A stretch of 34,346 nt of DNA from Nitrospira sp. (GCA_024998645.1 JACOEJ010000031.1:1-34346); one strand, 5' to 3'; counted from the stretch's first letter, positions 6,833 through 14,896 are shown. A program made the numbers and translations. Notes: generated from the letters alone by a model not told the origin.

Positions 6833-7882
6833 ATGATTAGGTCCACCCCTGTTATGCTGATTCGTACCGCATTCAGATTGGCGTCGATTGCTCTTCTCCT
6901 GTTCAGCCTCGGCTGCGAGAAAGAGAGCGAGTCGATTGTTTCCATTGCGCTGCACCCGACGAACTCTCAAATTCTCTACGTCGCTACGAACGACGCGGTC
7001 TACAAGTCCCGCGATGCCGGAGCATCGTGGGAGCGATTCCCGAGTTTCAGCGCGCGCCGCGTAACCACGCTCGCCATCGACCCGCAGTTCCCAGCCACGA
7101 TCTACGCCGGCACCATGGCCGACGCCGTCTACAAGAGTCCGGACGGCGGTCAACATTGGCTTCCCCACAACGTCGGGCTCAAGGAACACGTCTCCTTCAT
7201 CAATCAGTTCGTGTTCGACTCCACCAATAATGAGCAGATCTACATTGCCACGACCGTCGGCGCCTTCTCCACGAAAGACGGCGGGCGCGAATGGGAAGAG
7301 CGGATGGCGGGGATGAAAGAAGTGCACATCGTCGTGTCGATTGCCATTCACCCCACGAATCCCCGCATTCTCTATGCGGGTTCTACCGGCGGCGTCTATC
7401 GGTCTGACGACGGGGCGGCTTCATGGAAGAAGATCAATACCGGACTCATACCCGAGACGGAACTGATGGGGGCGATGGCGCTGGGTGTGAATGCGATTGT
7501 CATTGATCCCGTCACACCGGACATTGTCTATGCCGGAACGACGAAAGGCTTATTCCGCACCGCAAACGGAGGCCATTCATGGGAGCGGATCGGGGAAGGG
7601 CTGAAAGACCCCTTTATCAGCAGTATGCTCATCAACCCGGCACAACCGGCGCAACTCTACATCGGTGGACCCGGCGGCGTCTGGAAGAGTCTGGATAGCG
7701 GCAAAACCTGGCAGGCGATGAATGCGGGGCTCACGTCCTTGAACATCCGTTCGCTGGCCATGAGCCCCAAGAATCCGCAAGATCTCTTCGTCGGCACCAA
7801 CGGCAGCGGCCTCTATCATTCCACCGACGGCGCCACGAGCTGGACGCCCATGCCGCTGAAAGCCGCTGCCGTCAAAAACTAG
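6833..7882 (+). CDS. BNR/Asp-box beta-propeller lipoprotein
   Basis: A 349-residue exported protein. The signal peptide ends in the lipobox FSLGC (Cys28), so it should be lipid-anchored in the envelope. The mature part is a repeat protein with seven Asp-box motifs (S-x-D-x-G-x-x-W pattern): SRDAGASW, SPDGGQHW, TKDGGREW, SDDGAASW, TANGGHSW, SLDSGKTW, STDGATSW. Each is preceded by a strand of the type ILYVAT, TIYAGT or IVYAGT. Seven units fit one complete seven-bladed propeller of the sortilin/YCF48 kind. No catalytic sialidase residues were recognised, so a binding or assembly role is likelier than hydrolysis. GAGG a few bases before 6833 supports this start; the ATG at 6854 is an alternative. 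Confidence 0.85.
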   Translation: MIRSTPVMLIRTAFRLASIALLLFSLGCEKESESIVSIALHPTNSQILYVATNDAVYKSRDAGASWERFPSFSARRVTTLAIDPQFPATIYAGTMADAVYKSPDGGQHWLPHNVGLKEHVSFINQFVFDSTNNEQIYIATTVGAFSTKDGGREWEERMAGMKEVHIVVSIAIHPTNPRILYAGSTGGVYRSDDGAASWKKINTGLIPETELMGAMALGVNAIVIDPVTPDIVYAGTTKGLFRTANGGHSWERIGEGLKDPFISSMLINPAQPAQLYIGGPGGVWKSLDSGKTWQAMNAGLTSLNIRSLAMSPKNPQDLFVGTNGSGLYHSTDGATSWTPMPLKAAAVKN

Positions 7883-7885
7883 TCT

Positions 7886-8377
7886 TTAGTAGCCGCTCTT
7901 CACCCCTGCGGCCCCCGCACTGCCATGCTGATACCGGCTGCTGTACGAGAGCATCTGATCGGAGAGGCCTTTCCACTCGTCGGCCGTCATCAATTCTTTC
8001 ATCTTGAACCGCAGGCCAAGAATTGTCGACGAGGTCTTCATGCGCTGATTGTTCGCCTCATCGAGGATCTTGGTGAACTCCTCGGGAGATGCCGTATAGC
8101 TGGCATTGAGCGTATACAGCTGGCGATGGTAGGCGCGCTCCTGCTCACGGCCCGCCTTCAATTCCGTGACGATCTCACCGACCAGGGCCTTCACCTGCGT
8201 GGCTTTGGCCGGATCCTTCACCGTCCGGTCGATCAACCCCGCCATGTCCTGCTGCCCTTTTTGCCAATAGGCGTCGCTCTTGCCCGACTCCATCATCCCG
8301 TGATGATGATGGGAAGAACAGCCGCCCAACGCCAACATCCCGACCATCGACAACACCATCCAACGCATCTTGGTCAT
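7886..8377 (-). CDS. Small His-rich lipoprotein, periplasmic, helical
   Basis: A 163-residue lipoprotein with lipobox ALGGC (Cys20) followed directly by SSHHHHGMM, a possible metal-binding patch. The rest is predicted helical: AYWQKGQQDMAGLIDRTV, KATQVKALVGEIVTELKAG, REQERAYHRQLYTLNASY. This general pattern recalls periplasmic helical-hairpin proteins of the CpxP/ZraP kind, but no LTxxQ motif is present, so that is only a resemblance. A strong GGAGGTAGGT precedes the ATG. It converges on the propeller gene with only three bases between stops. Confidence 0.72.
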   Translation of the reverse strand: MTKMRWMVLSMVGMLALGGCSSHHHHGMMESGKSDAYWQKGQQDMAGLIDRTVKDPAKATQVKALVGEIVTELKAGREQERAYHRQLYTLNASYTASPEEFTKILDEANNQRMKTSSTILGLRFKMKELMTADEWKGLSDQMLSYSSRYQHGSAGAAGVKSGY

Positions 8378-8465
8378 ACCTACCTCCTATAATAGCCAAT
8401 GCACCAACCCATCCCCCAGCACTTGTGACTCGAAACCATCTTACCGTATCATCGGAACTACGACC

Positions 8466-8810
8466 ATGTCTGAACCAGCTATTCCATCACAGGATCCCTT
8501 GCAGAGCCTCCGCGAAGAGTTCCGGTCTCATCTGGAAACGTTCTACGCACAGCTCAAACTCGCACCGCCCTATGAAAGCGTCGAGAAAGCGATCCGGACC
8601 CTGACGACCGCCGTTCACGCCCTCCCGAAACCGGAACAGGCGCGGCTCTCGGCGGATCCGGCCTGGCGCTGGGCACAGTTCCGGCAGGCGTTCGACCAGT
8701 CCGGCCTCAACAAGAAACATCGCGGCATCATTGCCGGTCTCGCACGCAATCGTTCGGCACTGGACCTGCCTCCAGAATTCGACCACTTTTTAGGATTGTT
8801 CAGCGCGTAG
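8466..8810 (+). CDS. Conserved hypothetical protein, 114 residues
   Basis: Starts MSEPAIPSQDPLQSLREEFR and is helical throughout, with no signal peptide, Cys or membrane segment. The 3' part (AQFRQAFDQSGLNKKHRGII and AGLARNRSALDLPPEFDHFL) looks like a compact helical domain. The start at 8466 is preferred because the upstream 96 codable bases overlap the promoter side of the divergent lipoprotein gene and have atypical composition. Its last 11 bases overlap the end of the convergent membrane-protein gene. Function not recognised. Confidence 0.6.
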   Translation: MSEPAIPSQDPLQSLREEFRSHLETFYAQLKLAPPYESVEKAIRTLTTAVHALPKPEQARLSADPAWRWAQFRQAFDQSGLNKKHRGIIAGLARNRSALDLPPEFDHFLGLFSA

Positions 8811-9420
8811 CGGGCGCCCGGCCGGTCAAGACTTCTTCGAACTCCTGCTGCAGCACCGCGAGTCGGTTGTTCTCCATGCGATAGGCCATCACCACCGTCA
8901 CCAGGCCGGAAAAAATAAAGAACAATCCGAGGGTAAGAATCCCGCTGGCCATCAAGACCCCGCTGGAACTGGCCAGGCCCCCTTCCACCACATAGCTCAC
9001 AATCGTGGCCAGCGTCCCGACCGTGACGATGAGGAACCACGCACCGGTGAGGATTGCCGACGCCCAGGGCGTGCGCTTCGTCGACGCCAATACCACCGCC
9101 TCGCCGTCGGCCTGGAGATCGATCGTGGCCTTCATCGGCCAGATCCAGAGAAACGCCCAGAGGGTCGGATAGCGGGGGCGGAGGAGCAGGCGATTGCTCT
9201 CGATGAACAACCGGGCTACCCCGTGCCGCATCGGCAGCAGCCCCAGTTTGTCGAAGCGGGTGTGGATCTGCGCAAGACTGACCGCTTCCAACCGCGCGGC
9301 TCCACGCCCGACCTTGCAGCCGTAGCGGCTCGCCTCGGCAGAGAGGGTGCGGAAGTACCAGCGATCGCCCACGAGCAATCCGAGGAACAACGCCCCGGCA
9401 AATAATCCTGCAAGCATCAT
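8800..9420 (-). CDS. Integral membrane protein of unknown function
   Basis: A 206-residue protein with a hydrophobic segment at residues 2-18 (LAGLFAGALFLGLLVG) and two more in the C-terminal half (ILTGAWFLIVTVGTLATIV and VLMASGILTLGLFFIFSGLV). Between the first and second is a soluble stretch of about 90 residues with YGCKVGRGAARLEAVSLAQI. The tail ends in an acidic helix. Two adjacent ATG codons (9420 and 9417) are possible starts, and no strong ribosome site was seen. Convergent overlap of 11 bases with the preceding plus-strand gene. Not assigned to a family. Confidence 0.65.
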   Translation of the reverse strand: MMLAGLFAGALFLGLLVGDRWYFRTLSAEASRYGCKVGRGAARLEAVSLAQIHTRFDKLGLLPMRHGVARLFIESNRLLLRPRYPTLWAFLWIWPMKATIDLQADGEAVVLASTKRTPWASAILTGAWFLIVTVGTLATIVSYVVEGGLASSSGVLMASGILTLGLFFIFSGLVTVVMAYRMENNRLAVLQQEFEEVLTGRAPATR

Positions 9421-9521
9421 GGCGCGTACCTATCCCACAGGCGCGCGGCATGAATCAAGACAGCATTGCCGGACAGCCTTCCGGCCCTGCTTGCCGGGGC
9501 AGATTTCCTCAGAAGAATCAG

Positions 9522-9550
9522 TTGACTCACCTCCATGACTTGGCTACAGT
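9522..9550 (+). promoter_or_regulatory. Candidate sigma70-type promoter upstream of the methyltransferase gene
   Basis: TTGACT (9522-9527), exactly 17 bases, then TACAGT (9545-9550): five and four of six consensus bases. Predicted transcription start near 9557, leaving a leader of about 135 bases before the ATG at 9692. A terminator-like hairpin lies within that leader. Confidence 0.45.
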
Positions 9551-9569
9551 AACGCGGTTTGTAATCCAA

Positions 9570-9613
9570 GCGGGCCTCGCGCGTCTCACACGGGTCCCCG
9601 CCTTTTTGTTTTT
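9570..9613 (+). terminator. Intrinsic-terminator-like hairpin in the methyltransferase leader
   Basis: GCGGG (9570-9574) pairs with CCCGC (9597-9601), with additional CC/GG and CGT/ACG pairing inside, followed at once by TTTTTGTTTTT (9603-9613). No plus-strand gene ends just upstream, so it would stop transcripts starting at the 9522-9550 promoter: either an attenuator or the end of a short RNA of about 55 bases. Confidence 0.5.
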
Positions 9614-9691
9614 CCCCAGATGGTTGGGTTCCACGCCAGCCTGCTCCTGTAGGCACGGCCACTCCCAAGTCATGCGGGATTCGGAGGACTC

Positions 9692-10423
9692 ATGGATTTA
9701 AAGAAAGTTGAGCGGGTCTACACGTCGTACGCCGGTGTCTATGATCAGATTTTCGGCAAGGTGTTTCACGAAGGACGTGAATCGGCAATTCGCAATTTGA
9801 ACGTGCAGCCGAACGAGCAAATTCTCGAAGTCGGCGTCGGCACCGGGCTCGCCCTTCCGATGTACCCGCGGCATTGCAAGATTACCGGGATCGACCTCTC
9901 CGAAGGCATGCTGGGCAAGGCGAAAGAACGGGCGGAGATGCATCGGCTGACGCATGTGCAGCTCCATCGCATGGATGCCGGCGCCATGGAATTTGCCGAC
10001 AGTAGTTTCGATACCGTCGTCGCAGCCTACGTCGTCACCGCCGTGCCGGACCACCGCAAAGTCGTCAATGAAATGATCCGCGTCTGCCGTCCCGGCGGCC
10101 GCATCATCATGCTCAACCACTTCAGCAACGGCAACAAGATCATCGCCGCGATGGAGAAAGTCATCTCCCCGCTCACGAAGCACCTGGGATGGCGCACGGA
10201 CCTGTCTCTGCACACCGTCCTGGAAGGCACATCGTTGCACGTCGCGCGCAAGCAGAACGTGAACCCGCTGCGATTCTGGGCCTTAGTGGAATGCGTGAAC
10301 GGGAAGAACGGGCAGGTCGTGAAGAACGGAAACGGCACTGCGGTCTATTCGAACGGCAATGGCCACGCGACCGAACACCACACCAACACCAACGGCCACT
10401 TCGCGAACGGTCACTCGCACTAG
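9692..10423 (+). CDS. Class I SAM-dependent methyltransferase, phosphatidylethanolamine N-methyltransferase-like (PmtA type)
   Basis: A 243-residue soluble methyltransferase. After an N-terminal helix with YTSYAGVYDQIFGKVFHEGR it shows SAM motif I ILEVGVGTGLALPMY (about residues 44-58), the acidic GIDLSEGMLGKAKERA, and FDTVVAAYVVTAVPDHRKV. These, with the start Y-x-x-YA-x-VYD-x-x-FG, match bacterial PmtA enzymes that methylate phosphatidylethanolamine towards phosphatidylcholine. Ubiquinone-type methyltransferases are the nearest alternative. The last 45 or so residues are low-complexity Asn-Gly-His (for example NGNGHATEHHTNTNGHFANG), not part of the fold. GGAGG five bases upstream fixes the start. 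The leader contains a promoter and terminator-like hairpin. Confidence 0.8.
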   Translation: MDLKKVERVYTSYAGVYDQIFGKVFHEGRESAIRNLNVQPNEQILEVGVGTGLALPMYPRHCKITGIDLSEGMLGKAKERAEMHRLTHVQLHRMDAGAMEFADSSFDTVVAAYVVTAVPDHRKVVNEMIRVCRPGGRIIMLNHFSNGNKIIAAMEKVISPLTKHLGWRTDLSLHTVLEGTSLHVARKQNVNPLRFWALVECVNGKNGQVVKNGNGTAVYSNGNGHATEHHTNTNGHFANGHSH

Positions 10424-10452
10424 TCCGACTCAAGCCCGCCGGTTCACCGCCC

Positions 10453-11268
10453 CTACGGCCTGGCGTCGCCTCGGGATCGCCACGACTCCCACTCCCGTCC
10501 TGGAATAATCGTGGTTCCCACAAGACAACTTCCCGCATACCGCTGCGTAATACGATCGGCCAGGACGGTCAGCACGCGGCTCACCTGTCGATCCGGCGTG
10601 CCGAGCGCACGAAGGACCACACCGAACCCCTCGCCGTCCTGCGCTCCGTAGACCAACACGCGCAGGGCATTCCCGCGCAGGCTCTTGCCGTCGCCGGCCG
10701 GAGTCAGGTCTCCCTCCCATCGCGCCGACGTGCCGTTCGCTCGCCGCTTCTTCGAGATGGCCCAGGAACAAGGAACACCTGCTTCTTCGAGTTCCATTAA
10801 AAACCAAGAAACGGTGGGGGCCTCCCCGGAATGCCCTTGGAACGTCCAGCGAGCCAACTCCGGGAGCACCTGCTCCGCAAGAATCGGCGTGGCAATCTCT
10901 TCGAGATGCGCGTCTTCACAGACCGCATAGAGCTCGCCCTGCGGGTCAAACCAGAACCGCAGACGTCCGTCGCTACGCTCCGCTTGAATCACACTGAGCG
11001 CCGACGAGTCGCTCCCCTCCTGCTCGAAGATCGAAAAATCCGTTACCCCGCTCATCACCAGCTTCGCCACCCGCACCATCCCGCGCAGCTGATAGCGAAT
11101 CGTCATCGATACCGTTGTATCGGCCAGCACATCGCGTCCGGACTCTTCGTCGAACAGCCGGCGCTTTGACATCTGTATTTCAGTCACATAGCCGGAACGG
11201 AAGCCGCCCGTGTGGGCCATCAGCCACCGCAGATCTTCAACCGTCTTAATTGCGTGTTGCATAAGCAT
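10453..11268 (-). CDS. Conserved protein of unknown function, 271 residues
   Basis: A soluble protein without signal peptide. It begins MLMQHAIKTVEDLRWLMAHT and has beta-rich text such as VSMTIRYQLRGMVRVAKLVM, GRLRFWFDPQGELYAVCEDA and GNALRVLVYGAQDGEGFGVV. A longer GTG start at 11313 would run into the preceding gene, so 11268 is preferred; the ATG at 11262 is also possible, and neither has a clear ribosome site. It follows the gene ending at 11298 by 29 bases, so both are probably co-transcribed. No family was recognised. Confidence 0.6.
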   Translation of the reverse strand: MLMQHAIKTVEDLRWLMAHTGGFRSGYVTEIQMSKRRLFDEESGRDVLADTTVSMTIRYQLRGMVRVAKLVMSGVTDFSIFEQEGSDSSALSVIQAERSDGRLRFWFDPQGELYAVCEDAHLEEIATPILAEQVLPELARWTFQGHSGEAPTVSWFLMELEEAGVPCSWAISKKRRANGTSARWEGDLTPAGDGKSLRGNALRVLVYGAQDGEGFGVVLRALGTPDRQVSRVLTVLADRITQRYAGSCLVGTTIIPGREWESWRSRGDARP

Positions 11269-11297
11269 GGATTGTAACTTAGCCCTATAGACAACGG

Positions 11298-12143
11298 CTA
11301 GAGACCCCGCCACCAGGAGACGACCGGGGCCACCCGTCGGCGGCGCAATGTAACTCGCACCTCACAGGAACTCTCGCACCTCAGTCCCGCCGTCTGACAA
11401 AGAACGGCGGCCACGTCGGCTTCTTCCCGACCCTGATTGACCATCACAAACACACCGGACGGATCCAAATTCATCGCGACGCGCGCGAACAAGGCCTGCG
11501 GCGCCAGAAACGCCAACGGCATGCGCCACGCCAGTACCGGTGCCGGGGTCACAAAGGGATACCAGGCCACGATCGTATCGGCCGGCTGCGCATACTGCGC
11601 ATAGTCGGCGATCACAAATTCGGTCTGTGGCAGATTCTGCACGTAGCCTTGCGCATAATCGTGACGGCTGTAGCCGTTGTAGTAAATGCGATGGCCTTCC
11701 ACTTCGACCCCGGTCAGGGCCGATGGAAGGAAAAAGGCGTGCAGCGCCCGGGCATACCAGAAGTTGGACGCGCCGACATCATGCACCACGCCGCCGACCG
11801 GCCGTGGCTGCCCCCAGGCCGCCCACGCCTGATCGAGAATATCGAGGTAGTCGTAGCTCTTCAGTGTCGTGAGTGCGGCGCAATGCTGTTCAAACCGGAC
11901 GTCGAACTGGCGCCGCAGTACCGCAATCCGCGCCTGCTGGCTCCCGCTGAGATGCGTCAGCTGCCCCACCGGCCGTTCACGATACAGACCGCGCGACCAT
12001 TCCAATCCTTCGCCAAGCCAGTACCAGAAGGCGTGATAACCGGAGCGGATCCGTTGCGGCAGCGAATAGCGCGGCGCGGACGTGATTACGGCCGGCAGCG
12101 TCCGCTCAGCCTCCTGCACCGGGCAATCGATTTCGGCAATCAT
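11298..12143 (-). CDS. SAM-methyltransferase-fold protein, substrate unknown
   Basis: A 281-residue protein. The segment VVHDVGASNFWYARALHAFF resembles the first strand and glycine loop of a class I SAM methyltransferase. It is followed by LTGVEVEGHRIYYNGYSRHD, where the acidic V-E-V-E end of strand 2 would hold the ribose. Later NLPQTEFVIADYAQYAQPAD, TIVAWYPFVTPAPVLAW and VAMNLDPSGVFVMVNQGREE fit strands 3-5. There is no DNA- or RNA-recognition domain. An N-terminal helical extension of about 110 residues is unusual for small methyltransferases. It is the first gene of a pair with the unknown protein ending at 10453 and diverges from the amidotransferase gene. Confidence 0.55.
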   Translation of the reverse strand: MIAEIDCPVQEAERTLPAVITSAPRYSLPQRIRSGYHAFWYWLGEGLEWSRGLYRERPVGQLTHLSGSQQARIAVLRRQFDVRFEQHCAALTTLKSYDYLDILDQAWAAWGQPRPVGGVVHDVGASNFWYARALHAFFLPSALTGVEVEGHRIYYNGYSRHDYAQGYVQNLPQTEFVIADYAQYAQPADTIVAWYPFVTPAPVLAWRMPLAFLAPQALFARVAMNLDPSGVFVMVNQGREEADVAAVLCQTAGLRCESSCEVRVTLRRRRVAPVVSWWRGL

Positions 12144-12294
12144 GTACTACTTTTCGGCGATTTCACGTGAAAGCTGAAGAGGGGAAGTGGAATTTACTTT
12201 GAGCCAGGACAGCAGCGGAGGCTCCCGTCTCCCTTGGCTATTTGGAAGCAAGCTCCTTGACCGCGCTTTTAGGTTTATGAGAATTACTGTCTGC

Positions 12295-12978
12295 ATGCGC
12301 GCCATTTGCTTCCAACATGTTCCATTCGAAGGTCCCGGGGCGTTCGCCGCGGCGCTGACTGATCGCGGCGTGAGTCTCGAGCGATATCTCGTCCCGCAAG
12401 ACGGGCTGCCGAAGGATGCCGGCGATCTGCTGATCGTCATGGGCGGGCCGATGTCGGTGAACGATTCCGATCCATGGATCGCGGAGGAAACGGCCTTCAT
12501 TCGCTCTGTTCTGCTGGCCGGAACTCCTGTCATCGGCGTCTGTCTCGGAAGTCAGTTGATGGCGAAGGCGTTGGGCGCGACTGTGCGTCATGGCAAAGCA
12601 CTGGAAATCGGCATGACGCCGGTCAGACTCACCGCGGAAGCCAAGCAGGACCCGGTCTTCACAACGCTGCCTGATTCGTTCGATGTCTTCGAGTGGCACG
12701 GCGAGATCTTCAACTTACCCCAGGGCTGCGTCCCGCTGGCCGGTTCAACCATAGCGCCGCTGCAGGCCTTCCGCTATGGCGCCAAGGCCTATGGGCTGCT
12801 GTTTCACTTGGAGATGGAGCAAGCCGGGATCGATGCGCTCTGCCGGGAATGCGCTTCGGATCTTATGAAGATTCATCTCACTGCGCTGGATGTGAAAGGT
12901 GCCGCGATCCCGCACCTCCCCACCCTACACCGGTTCGCCGACCGGCTGATCGGGCATCTACTTGCTCCCGGGCGTTGA
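12295..12978 (+). CDS. Class I glutamine amidotransferase (GuaA-N-like), stand-alone
   Basis: A 227-residue amidotransferase domain. It shows the oxyanion strand LLIVMGGPMSVNDSDPW, the nucleophile elbow GVCLGSQLMAKALGA (Cys83) and the closing FHLEME (His171, Glu173), together with FEWHGEIFNLPQG. So the full Cys-His-Glu triad is present. Without a synthetase domain it either hydrolyses gamma-glutamyl compounds or serves a separate partner; family members are often annotated only as GMP-synthase-like. The start at 12295 aligns with the usual first strand (MRAICFQHVPFEGPG); the ATG at 12277 is possible. It stands alone, divergent from the gene at 12143. Confidence 0.82.
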   Translation: MRAICFQHVPFEGPGAFAAALTDRGVSLERYLVPQDGLPKDAGDLLIVMGGPMSVNDSDPWIAEETAFIRSVLLAGTPVIGVCLGSQLMAKALGATVRHGKALEIGMTPVRLTAEAKQDPVFTTLPDSFDVFEWHGEIFNLPQGCVPLAGSTIAPLQAFRYGAKAYGLLFHLEMEQAGIDALCRECASDLMKIHLTALDVKGAAIPHLPTLHRFADRLIGHLLAPGR

Positions 12979-13095
12979 TTGCCGGCACTGCTCTGAAGTA
13001 CTCTAACCGACCGTATTGGTATGGCCATCAGATATTGGCTAAGCGCTGATAGCTGACGGCTGAATGCGATCCCCACAAAAGGAGTTGGAGTCAAC

Positions 13096-14271
13096 ATGGC
13101 TGGTTTTCCCATCGAAGTTGCAACCCGCATTAAGACCTTACCCCCATATCTCTTTGCCGCCATCGACAAGATGAAGCAGGCGGCGATTGCCAAGGGCGTG
13201 GATATCATCAACCTCGGCATCGGCGATCCGGATTTACCCACTCCTGCGCCGATCATCGAGAGCCTGGCGCAAGCCGCCAAGAACCCGAAGCACCATCAAT
13301 ATCCCTCCTATGAAGGCATGCTGTCGTTCCGTACGGCGGTAGCCGATTGGTACAAGCGCCGGTTCAATGTGACGCTGAACCCTGCCGACGAAGTGCTGAC
13401 GCTGATCGGTTCGAAGGAAGGCATCGGCCATATCCATCTGGCGTTTGTCGATCCGGGCGATATCGTGCTGGTCCCCAGCCCCGGCTACCCGGTCTATCCG
13501 GTCGGCACGAGCTTCTGCGGCGGCGTCTCGCACATCATGCCGCTGACCAAGGCCAACGGGTTCCTGCCCGATTTGAATGCGATACCCAAAGACGTCGCGA
13601 AAAAAGCCAAGCTGATGTGGCTGAACTCGCCGAATAATCCGACGTCCGTCATCATGACGAAGGACTACTTCAAGCGGGTGGTCGAGTTCGCGCAGGAGAA
13701 TCAGGTCATCGTCTGCCACGATGCGGCCTACTCGGAGATTTTCTACGACGGCAAGCGCCCGGCCAGCTTCCTCGAAGTGGACGGCGCCAAGGACGTCGGC
13801 GTGGAATTCCATTCGCTCTCCAAGACCTACAACATGACCGGCTGGCGCATCGGGTTCGCCGTCGGCAACAAGGACGTGTTGGCCGGCCTGGGCAAGGTGA
13901 AGAGCCAGCTGGACTCCGGCGTGTTCGAGGCGGTGCAGGCTGCCGGCATCACGGCGCTGGGGCTGGACGATTCGGTGACGGACGGACTGCGCAAGATTTA
14001 TCAGGAACGGCGCGACACATTGGTGCCGGGCCTGAAGAAGCTCGGACTCGAGGTGGATTCGCCGCCGGCCGCCTTCTATATCTGGGTGACGGTCCCGAAG
14101 GGTTACTCCTCCGCCTCGTTTACCGCTCATTTGCTGGAAAAGGCCGGCATCGTGACGACGCCGGGCAACGGATTCGGTGCGCCGGGCGAAGGCTACATCC
14201 GCATGACCGTCTGCACGACCAAAGAACGACTGGCCGAAGCGGTGGAGCGGATTAAAAAAGCGGGGTTCTGA
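13096..14271 (+). CDS. dapL: LL-diaminopimelate aminotransferase
   Basis: PLP enzyme that converts tetrahydrodipicolinate directly to LL-2,6-diaminopimelate with glutamate as amino donor, bypassing the succinylase or acetylase steps. The 391 residues match fold-type I aminotransferases: IINLGIGDPDLPTPAPI near the start, YPSYEGMLSFRTAVADWY, NSPNNPTSVIMTKDYF, CHDAAYSEIFYDG, and the PLP-lysine segment HSLSKTYNMTGWRIGF with Lys243. The C-terminal AAFYIWVTVPKG and GNGFGAPGEGYIRMTVC fit DapL rather than AspC. Lysine genes dapA, dapB and lysA lie 13 kb away in the same window, and no dapC, dapD or dapE is present, which supports the DapL role. AAGGAGTTGGAG precedes the ATG. Upstream (about 13040-13070) is a GCTGATAGCTGACGGCTGAA stretch of the kind often dispersed in genomes. 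Confidence 0.9.
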   Translation: MAGFPIEVATRIKTLPPYLFAAIDKMKQAAIAKGVDIINLGIGDPDLPTPAPIIESLAQAAKNPKHHQYPSYEGMLSFRTAVADWYKRRFNVTLNPADEVLTLIGSKEGIGHIHLAFVDPGDIVLVPSPGYPVYPVGTSFCGGVSHIMPLTKANGFLPDLNAIPKDVAKKAKLMWLNSPNNPTSVIMTKDYFKRVVEFAQENQVIVCHDAAYSEIFYDGKRPASFLEVDGAKDVGVEFHSLSKTYNMTGWRIGFAVGNKDVLAGLGKVKSQLDSGVFEAVQAAGITALGLDDSVTDGLRKIYQERRDTLVPGLKKLGLEVDSPPAAFYIWVTVPKGYSSASFTAHLLEKAGIVTTPGNGFGAPGEGYIRMTVCTTKERLAEAVERIKKAGF

Positions 14272-14275
14272 AACG

Positions 14276-14322
14276 GTGAGGGGTGAAGGGTAAGGGACAA
14301 AACGCCCCCTCACTCCTTACCC
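14276..14322 (+). other. Interlocked 8-bp inverted repeats between dapL and folK (possible pseudoknot)
   Basis: GTGAGGGG (14276-14283) is the exact complement of CCCCTCAC (14306-14313), and GGGTAAGG (14288-14295) of CCTTACCC (14315-14322). The order A-B-A'-B' means both stems can form only as an H-type pseudoknot; otherwise they are alternatives. It lies five bases after the dapL stop and 20 bases before folK. No U-tail follows, so it is not a standard terminator. Confidence 0.55.
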
Positions 14323-14341
14323 CTAACCCCCAACTGGATGT

Positions 14342-14896
14342 ATGAAAGAAACGGTCTACATCGGCTTCGGATCAAACGTCGGCGATCGCCTGGATTTCTG
14401 CGATCGGGCGGTGACGCTGCTGAGCCTGCTTCCGCATTCACAGGTCACCGGCATTTCGCTGCTCTACGAAACCGAGCCTGTGAATGACCATGCGCAGCCT
14501 GGGGATGGTTGGTTTCTGAATGGCGTCGTGCAACTCGAGACTGACATCACGCCCCGCAGCCTGCTGACAATCTTGCGCGAGATCGAGCGGTCGCTGGGAC
14601 GCGACGAGGAGAATCGCTCAGGCCCTCGCACGATCGATCTGGATATTCTGTTTTACGGCACCCGGGTCATCCAAGAAGCGGATCTCGTGGTGCCTCATCC
14701 CCGGCTGCATGACCGGCGGTTTGTCCTGATGCCGTTAAATGAACTCGATCCGCTCCTGGTCCATCCCTCACTTCAGCGCACGGCCACGCAGTTGCTCGCG
14801 GACGTCAAGGACCAGTCGGAAGTCCGCCTGCTCTTCCCCCAGCCGTCGACGCGCTACGGCTCCCGTCCGTCCTGTAGCCCTCGTCAGGATTTATGA
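14342..14896 (+). CDS. folK: 6-hydroxymethyl-7,8-dihydropterin pyrophosphokinase (HPPK)
   Basis: Transfers pyrophosphate from ATP to hydroxymethyldihydropterin, the step before dihydropteroate synthase in folate synthesis. The 184 residues open with YIGFGSNVGDR and contain LLYETEPVND, WFLNGVVQLETD and the signature GPRTIDLDILFYG, followed by the conserved PHPRLHDRRFVLMPLNELDP. About 20 residues after the HPPK fold (RYGSRPSCSPRQDL) are a variable tail. The stop overlaps the panC start as ATGA, which implies translational coupling; folK-pan neighbourhoods are common. The ribosome site is weak (GGATGT). Confidence 0.93.
   Translation: MKETVYIGFGSNVGDRLDFCDRAVTLLSLLPHSQVTGISLLYETEPVNDHAQPGDGWFLNGVVQLETDITPRSLLTILREIERSLGRDEENRSGPRTIDLDILFYGTRVIQEADLVVPHPRLHDRRFVLMPLNELDPLLVHPSLQRTATQLLADVKDQSEVRLLFPQPSTRYGSRPSCSPRQDL

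Noticed and set aside
9541..9602. tRNA-Thr (UGU)-like text around GGTTTGTAATCC
   Set aside because: No acceptor stem or T-loop (GTTCRA) can be drawn; kept only as a weak alternative for the leader.
13234..14313. A 359-codon open frame antisense to dapL
   Set aside because: Shadow of a GC-rich gene in the opposite strand; no homology impression, no ribosome site.
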